Below are positions 7,272 through 15,055 of a stretch of 21,766 nt of DNA, in pieces. The number at the start of each line of letters is the position of its first letter. Position 1 is the stretch's first letter. A program made the position numbers and the translations under genes. The notes under the pieces were generated by a model. The model saw only the letters and a list, made by a program, of their open reading frames with translations, was not told where the DNA came from and did not search any database. The stretch spans positions 1 to 21,766 of the forward strand of contig JAGKWW010000046.1 in assembly GCA_021151665.1 (NCBI GenBank). Direction: 5' to 3'. Origin of the DNA: Flavobacteriaceae bacterium. Lineage in GTDB: Bacteria; Bacteroidota; Bacteroidia; Flavobacteriales; Flavobacteriaceae.

Positions 7272-10004
7272 CTAAACCTGATGCTCCGGCAGGATGATGT
7301 GGAAGGCAGTACCTACGCCGGGTGTTGATTCTATATAGATGGCACCTTTGTGGTTGTTTACTATTCTGCGGCAAATGGCAAGGCCTATACCTGAACCGGA
7401 ATATTCTTCGCGCCCGTGCAGCCGTTTGAAGACTTCAAATATTTGTTTGCTGTATTTTTCTTCTATACCAATCCCGTTGTCACGTACGGTTACCCTGTAG
7501 TATGTTGTGTTAGTTGCAGCCGGCAGATAATCAGAAGCTTCATCGTAGCCAATAACTTCGCACCGGATGGATATTTCGGGGTCTTTATTGTGTTTAACGA
7601 ATTTCAGTGCATTGCTTATCAGGTTGTAAAACAGCTGGTTCATTTGCAACGGCACACATTCAATTTCCGGTAAAATGTCAATTTTTACCGATGCCATTTT
7701 TTCCTCAATCAGAAGTTCAAAGTCATTCCGCACCGCCGAAACAATAGTATTCAGGTCAGTCACAGCAAACCCGGAATCCTGCTTTAAAAGCCTTGAAAAC
7801 TCCAGGAGGTCACGTATCAGCTGTGACATCCGGTCTGAAGACTGCACTATCTTTGAGGTTATCATGTCAAACTTTTGTTCTTCATCTTTTTCCCTCAATA
7901 GCTTAGAGAACATACTTATCTTCCGTAGTGGCTCCTGTAGGTCATGGCTCGCCACATAAGCATACTGCGCAAGCTCTTCATTAGAGGATAGCAACCTCTG
8001 GTTGGCTGCTTCCAACTCATTTAGCGTACGTTCCAACTCTTCGGTTCGGGTTTTAACCTCATTTTTAAGCGCCATCTGTATCTGCCTGTGACCGGTGATG
8101 TCCTGCGCGGTTCCGGACATAAGGTAGGGTGTGCCATCCGGATTAAAGAATGTTTTCCCCTGTGCGTGCAGGATTCGCTCTCTTCCGGTAATACGATTGA
8201 CAACTGTGTACTCTTCATCATACGCTCCTTCCCCGCCCTCGGCTACAGAAACCTGTACTGCCTGCTCTACCCTAAAACGGTCTTTTGGGTGAATGGCCTC
8301 AAGGATCTTATCGAGCGTAGTAACATTTCCCTCGCCTAACCCAAACCATTCGCCAATACGCTCTGAATATTCGATTAGCCTGGTTGCAGGGTTAAGATTC
8401 CAGGTACCAAGCTCGGCAAGCTCAATCGCGCCGCGTAATGCGATCTCCGCTTCTTCTATAGCCTGGCGGGCCTTTATCGTTTCGGTAACATCGATAGCAA
8501 TATCGAGCACGGCTTCCACGGTACCGTCAATACCAAAGATAGGGCTATAGCTTACATTGTAGTAATTTGATGAAAGTTGTCCCCTTCGCATAATTTCGAC
8601 CTGCCGCGCATTACTATGCACCGACTTGCCGGTTTCAAAAACCTGTTGCATAAACTCAATTGACTTTTGCCCAACGATTTCCGGCATTGCATCGAGAAGT
8701 TTTTGCCCGATAATGGTTTCATCCCTATCTACAACCGATAAAAATGCGCGGTTGGCTACATCGATAATCAGATCTTTTCCTTTAAAGACCGCCATAGCCG
8801 CAGGTGCACTGTTAAGCACAGTCCTAAATTTAGATTCGCTTTGGGCCAGCTTTATCATGTCACTATGCCGTGGGGTAACATCATTAGCCATGACTAGCAC
8901 TCCCGTAATCTCGCCGTTCTCGTCACGAAGGGGTGAGTAGCTAAAATCAAAATAGCGATCTTCTATTACACCATTATACTCGAGTTTTGCCAGTGTATCA
9001 TATCCGTGGTAAGGGTTGCCGGTCCTGTAGACTTCTTCAAGCAACTGAAGAAAACCCTGCCCTTCCAGTTCGGGTAGTGCCTCGATAATCGGCATACCTA
9101 TTTTATCCCTGTCTTTACCCCAAAGTTCAAATATGAAGTCATTACCGGTTTCTATCACCATGTCTTTGCCCTTTAGCAAGCCGATCCCGATAGGGCTTTG
9201 CTCCACAATTGTTGCAAACCTCGTTTCATTGCGGCGCATAAGCCTTTCGTTTACAACTTTATCGGTAACATCTATAGCCATATTCATAATAGCATACACC
9301 TGGCCATTGTTGTCTCTGAGTGGTTTATAGGTATAATTAAAATAAAAAGTCCCCAGCTCGCCATTTTGTAAAAGCAGTGCTTCGGCATCATTTTCGCTAT
9401 GGGCAATTCCGGTAGTAAAAACCTCGTCCAGCAAATCGAGGAATGGCTGGCCTTCGAGTTCCGGCAGCGCTTCGCTGAGCCTCATACCTATGACGCTTTT
9501 ATCCCGTCCCCAAAAACCAAGCATAATATCGTTGGCCAGCTCGATGCGCATTTCCTTTCCAACGAAAAGGCAAGTTGCAATCGGCGCCTCTTCAATGATA
9601 GAGCGAAGCCGGAGTTCGCTTTGCTCAAGGCGCACCCTGTCTTCCATCTCCTTCGTTACGTCCTGTAAAGTGCCAAAATACTCTGCACGGGAAGAGCGCT
9701 CACCTTTTACATATAGCCAACAAATTTTATTGCCTGCCATGACCCTGAACGTAAGGCTAAGCTCTTTTTCATTATTTGAATACAGCGCACTAACTGCCGC
9801 TGCGTCATCCGGATGTACATATTGCAGCACATCATTAATAAACAATGCTCCGCGTACCTCCTGCCCTATCAATGAGCACGATTTTGAATCGGGGAATAAT
9901 TGCCGGCTAACAATATTGTAGCGCCATGTTCCTATACCCGATGCCTCCAGCGCCAGCCTCAGGTATTCATTTTCATGAACGGGATTGTTTGTATCTATTT
10001 GCAA
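7272..10004 (-). CDS. Five-PAS sensor histidine kinase
   Basis: 910 residues with no signal peptide or membrane helix, so probably a soluble cytoplasmic sensor. PAS domains lie at about 13-118 (PAS_3-like, ending GTLQDVT), 128-248, 258-377, 388-508 and 520-637 (PAS_3-like). A coiled coil at 640-676 leads to the HisKA H-box ASHDLQEPL (His687), then N-box NLISNALKF (Asn798), G1 DNGIGI near 842 and GSGIGLAICRRI. There is no receiver or output domain. PAS2, PAS3 and PAS4 look like tandem duplicates: LPELEGQPFLDLLDEVF and LPELEGQGFLQLLEEVY are nearly identical. The start is odd. No in-frame ATG precedes residue 89, which is inside PAS1, so translation seems to begin at the TTG at 10004, overlapping the upstream gene's stop by 10 bases. 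This suggests translational coupling. No dedicated response regulator is adjacent; the REC gene at 14677 is 5 kb away. Confidence 0.88.
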   Translation of the reverse strand: MQIDTNNPVHENEYLRLALEASGIGTWRYNIVSRQLFPDSKSCSLIGQEVRGALFINDVLQYVHPDDAAAVSALYSNNEKELSLTFRVMAGNKICWLYVKGERSSRAEYFGTLQDVTKEMEDRVRLEQSELRLRSIIEEAPIATCLFVGKEMRIELANDIMLGFWGRDKSVIGMRLSEALPELEGQPFLDLLDEVFTTGIAHSENDAEALLLQNGELGTFYFNYTYKPLRDNNGQVYAIMNMAIDVTDKVVNERLMRRNETRFATIVEQSPIGIGLLKGKDMVIETGNDFIFELWGKDRDKIGMPIIEALPELEGQGFLQLLEEVYRTGNPYHGYDTLAKLEYNGVIEDRYFDFSYSPLRDENGEITGVLVMANDVTPRHSDMIKLAQSESKFRTVLNSAPAAMAVFKGKDLIIDVANRAFLSVVDRDETIIGQKLLDAMPEIVGQKSIEFMQQVFETGKSVHSNARQVEIMRRGQLSSNYYNVSYSPIFGIDGTVEAVLDIAIDVTETIKARQAIEEAEIALRGAIELAELGTWNLNPATRLIEYSERIGEWFGLGEGNVTTLDKILEAIHPKDRFRVEQAVQVSVAEGGEGAYDEEYTVVNRITGRERILHAQGKTFFNPDGTPYLMSGTAQDITGHRQIQMALKNEVKTRTEELERTLNELEAANQRLLSSNEELAQYAYVASHDLQEPLRKISMFSKLLREKDEEQKFDMITSKIVQSSDRMSQLIRDLLEFSRLLKQDSGFAVTDLNTIVSAVRNDFELLIEEKMASVKIDILPEIECVPLQMNQLFYNLISNALKFVKHNKDPEISIRCEVIGYDEASDYLPAATNTTYYRVTVRDNGIGIEEKYSKQIFEVFKRLHGREEYSGSGIGLAICRRIVNNHKGAIYIESTPGVGTAFHIILPEHQV

Positions 10005-10657
10005 GTGGTATCGACAATTATGATTTTCTCAATTTTCAGCACGGTGACAAGTTTTGAAAGCGCCCTTTTTGACCCATCCGCTTCCAGTATATAGTTCTCG
10101 GATAACAAACCGGAAAATTTTTTGCCTCCTTCCTTCCATAAGTCGTACAAAAACCTGTTCGTAAGTACCACCGGCATACTGAAACCTTCCGATTGAGTGT
10201 AAAGGTAGTGTATCGGCTTAAGATTTTTGTTGGCGTCCTTCTTTTTATTTGGCGGACGCATTTCAAAGTGGTAATAGGGTACTGCATTGATCAAACTATC
10301 GCGGGCATTGGCATACTCATACTGTGTTTCATTTTTTCTGTCGTTATCCCAGTTAAGGGTTCGCGGGCACCTCATGGCAATCATCAACACAAAAAAATCC
10401 TCTCTTGGCATTTTGCTGTGGTAAATTTTGGCGTTGACGTCGTTTAAAAACATCTCAACCTTACCCTCTCTATCCAATACCGAAAGGATAAAGCTGTTAT
10501 CTGAGGAATTTACAAAAAAATATTGGCTGTCCGTTTTCTTAGAAATGCTGTTATATGAATCATACTGAAGCATGTAATCAAACCGGTATTCTTTTTGAGC
10601 CATCAGGGCTGATGTTACAAACGTAAAAAGTAACAAAATGAACAGACGGCGTTTCAT
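9995..10657 (-). CDS. Secreted protein of unknown function
   Basis: 220 residues. An N-terminal signal peptide is clear (MKRRLF, hydrophobic 5-18, cleavage likely after LMA at residue 20), so the product is periplasmic or outer-membrane associated. The mature part has alternating strand-like segments (KEYRFDYMLQYDSYNSI, SQYFFVNSSDNSFILSVLD, GKVEMFLNDVNAKIYH) that could resemble the LolA/DUF4412-type lipid-binding half-barrel of Bacteroidota, but I cannot assign a family. It is directly upstream of, and overlaps by 10 bases, the PAS kinase, hence probably one transcript. A terminator separates it from acs upstream, so it needs its own promoter in 10658-10690. Confidence 0.75.
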   Translation of the reverse strand: MKRRLFILLLFTFVTSALMAQKEYRFDYMLQYDSYNSISKKTDSQYFFVNSSDNSFILSVLDREGKVEMFLNDVNAKIYHSKMPREDFFVLMIAMRCPRTLNWDNDRKNETQYEYANARDSLINAVPYYHFEMRPPNKKKDANKNLKPIHYLYTQSEGFSMPVVLTNRFLYDLWKEGGKKFSGLLSENYILEADGSKRALSKLVTVLKIEKIIIVDTTCK

Positions 10658-10684
10658 AGGAAAAAATTTATATAAAGATAACAG

Positions 10685-10724
10685 AAAATAAATAAAGAAA
10701 GGCAGCCATTAACGGCTGCCCTTC
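10685..10724 (-). terminator. Intrinsic terminator of the acs transcript
   Basis: On the minus strand GAAGGGCAGCC (10724-10714) can pair with GGCTGCCTTTC (10707-10697) around the loop GTTAAT: an 11-bp stem with one G-U pair. It is followed by the T-rich tract TTTATTTATTTTC. It begins about 20 bases after the acs stop codon. Confidence 0.85.
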
Positions 10725-10745
10725 CCATTTGTGTGTGTCAATCAA

Positions 10746-12653
10746 TTATACCCTGTCTTTACTGATCTCGTCTACAATTTCAGGGTTGAGCAAGGTTGTG
10801 GTATCACCAAAGTTAGACATATCGCCTTCTGCTATTTTACGCAATATGCGGCGCATGATCTTGCCCGAGCGTGTCTTCGGCAATCCGGATACAAACTGTA
10901 TTTTATCGAGCTTGGCAATAGGGCCGATGTGGCTGGCAATGTGCTCGTTTATCTCACGCTTAAGGTTTTCGCGGTCGCGGCCCTCGCCCGATTCTTTAAG
11001 GGTTATGTAACCATACAGCGCATTTCCTTTTATATCGTGAGGATAACCCACAATTGCCGATTCCGCTACCGCCGGGTGCTCATTAATGGCATCTTCTATT
11101 GGTGCCGTGCCAAGGTTATGGCCCGATACGATGATAACATCGTCTACGCGGCCGGTTATACGGTAATAGCCAACTTCATCACGGAGCGCGCCATCACCTG
11201 TAAAATATTTTCCCGGGAAAGTAGAAAAATAAGTCTCCTTAAACCGTTGATGGTCGCCCCAGATGCTGCGCGCCATGCCCGGCCAGGGAAACTTAATACA
11301 AAGGCTTCCTACCACCTGGTTATCTTCTATCTCGTTACGTTTCTCATCCATCAGAACGGGTTGTATTCCCGGCAACGGCAGTGTGGCATAAGTTGGCTTG
11401 GTAGGAGTTACAAATGGTATCGGCGAAATCATGATGCCCCCTGTTTCGGTTTGCCACCATGTATCTACCACCGGCGATTTCTTTTTACCCACATGGTCGT
11501 TATACCAGTGCCATGCTTCTTCGTTAATAGGCTCACCCACAGAGCCGATGACTTTTAGTGATGAGAGGTCGTATCCTGTCACATAGTCGAGGTTCTCCTT
11601 TGCCAGCGAGCGTATCGCCGTAGGCGCGGTATAGAACTGGGACACCTTATGCTTATCTATAACTTCCCAGAAACGACCGAAATCAGGGTACGAAGGCACT
11701 CCTTCAAAAATAACGGTGGTGGCGCCATTGAGCAACGGCCCGTATACGATATATGAGTGTCCGGTAATCCAGCCGATATCAGCTGTACACCAGTAGATAT
11801 CATTTTCCTCGTATGCAAAGATGTTTTTAAATGTATAGGCCGAATACACCATATAGCCGGCAGTTGTATGCAGCATACCTTTGGGCTTGCCCGTAGACCC
11901 GGAAGTATAAAGAATAAAGAGCGGATCTTCGGCATCCATTATCTCTGCTACATTATTTGCAACGGCGTCATCAAGCAGGGGCTGCAGCCATTGGTCACGG
12001 CCTTCCTGCATATTTACAGCGGTATTGGTCCGTTTTGCAACCAGCACTTTCTCTACCGTAGGGCAGGATTTTAAGGCGTCATCTACTATAGACTTGATGT
12101 CGATGCTCTTATTGCCGCGATAAGCTCCGTCAGATGTGATGACCATCTTGCACTCGCAGTCATTTATCCTGGCTGCAACCGCAGAAGACGAGAAACCCGC
12201 AAAAATAACCGAGTGAACTGCACCGATACGCGCACAAGCCAACAGCGAAACTGCCAGTTCGGGAATCATGGGAAGATAGATACAAACCCGGTCTCCTTTT
12301 TTTATACCCTGGTCACGAAGTACATTGGCCATTTTGCAAACGCGGTCATACAACTCATTATAGCTTATGTGCTGCGCGCTTTCTTTAGGGTCGTTGGGTT
12401 CAAATATAATGGCAGTTTTATCACCACGCTTGGCAAGGTGCCTGTCAATACAGTTCTTTGTAATGTTGACCTTAGCATTGGTAAACCATTTTACATCGGC
12501 TTCCTGCATGTCAAATTCTACAACCTTATCCCACTTTTGGTACCATGTAAAATTTTCATCTGCTATCCTGTCCCAGAACTTGCGGGGCTCTCTTATTGAT
12601 TTATTATAATGTTTGAAATATTGTTCCAAACTTTTTACCTGATAGTAGCTCAT
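10746..12653 (-). CDS. acs: Acetyl-CoA synthetase (AMP-forming)
   Basis: 635 residues, full length for Acs. It activates acetate to acetyl-CoA through acetyl-AMP. Visible motifs are the ATP loop YTSGSTGKPKG (249-259), the carboxylate-pocket and adenine segment DTWWQTETGG (397-406, whose paired Trp restricts the acyl pocket to acetate size), TGDGALRDEVGYYRITGR (485-502), hinge Asp504 and the catalytic Lys598 in PKTRSGKIMRR, the residue acetylated by protein acetyltransferases in other bacteria. One departure from the proteobacterial enzyme is GHNLGTAPIE at 511-520 where Salmonella Acs has GHRLGTAEIE, so Arg526 is Asn513 here. The gene is last in the minus-strand block. A 91-base AT-rich gap separates it from the prpE-like gene and contains TATATTTA (12696-12689, minus strand), a possible -7, so acs may have its own promoter. 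Confidence 0.96.
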   Translation of the reverse strand: MSYYQVKSLEQYFKHYNKSIREPRKFWDRIADENFTWYQKWDKVVEFDMQEADVKWFTNAKVNITKNCIDRHLAKRGDKTAIIFEPNDPKESAQHISYNELYDRVCKMANVLRDQGIKKGDRVCIYLPMIPELAVSLLACARIGAVHSVIFAGFSSSAVAARINDCECKMVITSDGAYRGNKSIDIKSIVDDALKSCPTVEKVLVAKRTNTAVNMQEGRDQWLQPLLDDAVANNVAEIMDAEDPLFILYTSGSTGKPKGMLHTTAGYMVYSAYTFKNIFAYEENDIYWCTADIGWITGHSYIVYGPLLNGATTVIFEGVPSYPDFGRFWEVIDKHKVSQFYTAPTAIRSLAKENLDYVTGYDLSSLKVIGSVGEPINEEAWHWYNDHVGKKKSPVVDTWWQTETGGIMISPIPFVTPTKPTYATLPLPGIQPVLMDEKRNEIEDNQVVGSLCIKFPWPGMARSIWGDHQRFKETYFSTFPGKYFTGDGALRDEVGYYRITGRVDDVIIVSGHNLGTAPIEDAINEHPAVAESAIVGYPHDIKGNALYGYITLKESGEGRDRENLKREINEHIASHIGPIAKLDKIQFVSGLPKTRSGKIMRRILRKIAEGDMSNFGDTTTLLNPEIVDEISKDRV

Positions 12654-12744
12654 TGTATCAATATTTTTGTTTTATCGTAAATTGATTGTAAATATATCAA
12701 TCCTATTTAACAAATTTTAAGTATTTATGCAAAATAGATATACA

Positions 12745-14646
12745 TCATCCCGTAACGTGTCGCATCTTCCTGTAAATCTCAAGGCTTTCAGTCACTTCGT
12801 CAATAATTAAGGCATCATCAATAGTAGAAGGTATTTGGAATTCAGCGCCATCTATAATGCTCCTCAACAACTTCCTCAATATTTTGCCCGACCGTGTTTT
12901 CGGCAGCCGTTTAACATCTATTACATTTTTCAGTGAAGCTACTGCGCCAATCTGCTGGCGAACCAGTTGCACGATTTCATACTCAAGCTGGAAATGCTCA
13001 AATTCAACACCTGTTTTTACCACCACCAGGGCCATAGGAACCTGTCCTTTAAGTTCATCATGTATGCCTATTACCGCACATTCTGCCACGGCAGGGTGTG
13101 AGGCCACAACTTCCTCCATTTCGGCGGTAGAAAGCCTGTGGCCGGCTACATTAATAACGTCATCTATGCGCCCTGTAATAAATACATAGCCATCATCATC
13201 TATATACCCGCCATCTCCGGCAAGGTAATACCCGGGGAATTTTTTGAAATAGCCGGCCTTAAATCGCTGCTCGTCTTCCCAAAGCCCGAGCATGTTGCCG
13301 GGGGGCAGCGGAAGCTTAACAACCACATATCCTTCTTCATTGGGGCCGAGTTCTCTTCCCTCCTCGTCAAATATTCGGAGGTTGTAGCCGCAGACAGGTA
13401 CCGTTGCAGAACCCGGTTTTACCGGAATGGCCTCCACCCCAAGCATGTTGGCACACATGGGCCAGCCCGACTCTGTTTGCCACCAGTGATCGATTACAGG
13501 GATTGGGATGTGCTCCCGGTACCAATTCAGGGTGCTGGCATCACAACGTTCCCCTGCAAGGAACTGGTTGCGGAGACAGCTGAGGTCATATTTTTTTACG
13601 AATGTGCCGTCCGGATCTTCTTTTTTTATAGCCCGTATTGCAGTGGGTGCGGTAAACATTGTCTGCACCCTGTGCTCGCTTATTACGCGCCAGAAAGCTC
13701 CTGCATCCGGTGTGCGCACGGGTTTTCCTTCATATATTATTGTGGTGTTCCGGTTCAGCATCGGGCCGTAAAGGATATAGCTGTGGCCCACTGCCCAACC
13801 CATATCGGATGATGCCCAATAAACTTCCCCCGGCTGTACATCATACACGTATTTCATTGAAAAGTACATGGCTGTGGCATATCCGCCCGTGTCTCTGACA
13901 ATGCCTTTCGGCTTGCCTGTAGTACCAGAGGTATATAAAATATATAATGGATGTTCAGCCGGTAGGGATACCCATGTTGCAGGCTTTGCTTCGGAAACGA
14001 GGGTTTCATAATCAACATCATACTCCCGGAACGGTATCTTTGCACCGAGCTTCCTGTTGAAAATTACCACTTTTTCCGGCTTGTGGGCCGACTGGTCTAT
14101 CGCTTCGTCTACCAAAGGCTTGTAGGCAATAAGCCTGTCAATTTCGATACCTGAAGACGCAGTAAGTATAACCCTGGGCTTGCAATCATCAATACGGATG
14201 GCAAGCTCATGTGGTGCAAATCCGCCAAACACAACCGAATGTATAATACCCAGCCTGGCGCACGCGAGCATGGCAAATGCAGTTTGCGGTATCATCGGCA
14301 TATAGATAATCGCTGTGTCCCCTTTTTTAAACCCGAGCGACTGCAGCCCCCCGGCAAACCGTTCTACATGATCCCTGACTTCCAGATAAGTATACTTCGC
14401 AATCGTTTGCGTAACGGGAGAATCGTAAATTATAGCGGTCTGGTTTCCGTACCCATCTTCAATATGCCTGTCGATAGCCAGATACGACATATTGAGTTCG
14501 CCGCCTGCAAACCACAGCGGGTAGCCGGAAGCATCTTCAGACAGTACAGAGTCCGGCTGCCGGAACCATTTTACGGCTTGCGCCTGTTCTTTCCAAAACC
14601 CTTCGGGATTGGAAATACTTTGTTCGTAAAAATTTTTGTAATTCAT
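12745..14646 (-). CDS. prpE: Propionyl-CoA synthetase-like acyl-CoA ligase (PrpE/ACSS3 type)
   Basis: 633 residues, AMP-forming ligase of the Acs superfamily. Visible motifs are ATP loop YTSGTTGKPKG (238-248), pocket segment IDHWWQTESGWPMCAN (385-400), AGDGGYIDDDGYVFITGRIDD (476-496), hinge and GHRLSTAEME (502-511), and catalytic Lys588 in PKTRSGKILRK. The DHWWQTESGWP and FLAGERCD patterns and the start SISNPEGFWKEQAQAVKWF match PrpE/ACSS3 rather than Acs, so propionate, perhaps also butyrate or acetate, is the likely substrate. Unlike the neighbouring acs product it keeps the Arg (503) of the GHR motif. It lies 30 bases after the receiver gene, in the same direction and probably on its transcript, which ties it to the SSS sensor system. 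Substrate assignment is by family resemblance only. Confidence 0.88.
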   Translation of the reverse strand: MNYKNFYEQSISNPEGFWKEQAQAVKWFRQPDSVLSEDASGYPLWFAGGELNMSYLAIDRHIEDGYGNQTAIIYDSPVTQTIAKYTYLEVRDHVERFAGGLQSLGFKKGDTAIIYMPMIPQTAFAMLACARLGIIHSVVFGGFAPHELAIRIDDCKPRVILTASSGIEIDRLIAYKPLVDEAIDQSAHKPEKVVIFNRKLGAKIPFREYDVDYETLVSEAKPATWVSLPAEHPLYILYTSGTTGKPKGIVRDTGGYATAMYFSMKYVYDVQPGEVYWASSDMGWAVGHSYILYGPMLNRNTTIIYEGKPVRTPDAGAFWRVISEHRVQTMFTAPTAIRAIKKEDPDGTFVKKYDLSCLRNQFLAGERCDASTLNWYREHIPIPVIDHWWQTESGWPMCANMLGVEAIPVKPGSATVPVCGYNLRIFDEEGRELGPNEEGYVVVKLPLPPGNMLGLWEDEQRFKAGYFKKFPGYYLAGDGGYIDDDGYVFITGRIDDVINVAGHRLSTAEMEEVVASHPAVAECAVIGIHDELKGQVPMALVVVKTGVEFEHFQLEYEIVQLVRQQIGAVASLKNVIDVKRLPKTRSGKILRKLLRSIIDGAEFQIPSTIDDALIIDEVTESLEIYRKMRHVTG

Positions 14647-14676
14647 TTGTGTGTGTGATTGGTTAATAGAATTCTG

Positions 14677-15045
14677 TTACATGCCGGCAGTCAGTTCATT
14701 TACCTGTTCTACCAGTTTCTTAATTGAAAACGGCTTCGTCATGTAGAGATTCGCCCCAAGCGAAAGTCCTTTTTCAATATCGCTTTCTTTATTTTTCGCC
14801 GAGAGAAAAATAACCTTGCAGTCCTTAAGCTTTTCATTGGCCCGGATTTGTTCGAGTGTAGCATACCCGTCAACAAGAGGCATCATTACATCCAGTATTA
14901 TTACATCCGGAAGTTCGGTTTTAACTATCTCCAGTGCTTCCTGCCCATCGCGGGCTATATACACTATAAAATTGTTTTTTTTAAACGTGTATTCCAGCGA
15001 CATTACAATGTTCGGCTCATCATCTACAATCAATATTTTCTTCAT
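14677..15045 (-). CDS. Single-domain response regulator (REC only)
   Basis: 122 residues from the ATG at 15045; a longer frame exists, but this start gives the standard KKILIVDDEPN opening. It is a complete receiver with acidic pair Asp8/Asp9, phospho-acceptor Asp52 in VIILDVMMP, switch residue Ser82 in FLSAKN and Lys104 in YMTKPF. The protein ends about 17 residues after that Lys (LVEQVNELTAGM), so there is no DNA-binding or enzymatic output domain. It lies 10 bases after the SSS-STAC kinase stop, almost certainly co-translated with it, and is the obvious phosphorylation partner of that kinase. Proteobacterial counterparts (CrbR, CbrB) carry LuxR-type or NtrC-type output domains, so this one must signal through protein contacts or a phosphorelay. 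Confidence 0.92.
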   Translation of the reverse strand: MKKILIVDDEPNIVMSLEYTFKKNNFIVYIARDGQEALEIVKTELPDVIILDVMMPLVDGYATLEQIRANEKLKDCKVIFLSAKNKESDIEKGLSLGANLYMTKPFSIKKLVEQVNELTAGM

Positions 15046-15055
15046 GGCAACGGTA

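Noticed and set aside
10731..11558. Long plus-strand frame of 275 codons opposite acs
   Set aside because: A shadow of the acs coding strand: no domain or signal, and the opposite frame is an unmistakable full-length enzyme.
14644..14656. 13-base repeat CATTTGTGTGTGT also present at 10726-10738
   Set aside because: Mostly a GT dinucleotide run at two unrelated spots (before the prpE-like start and near the acs stop), with no shared flanks, so chance is likely.
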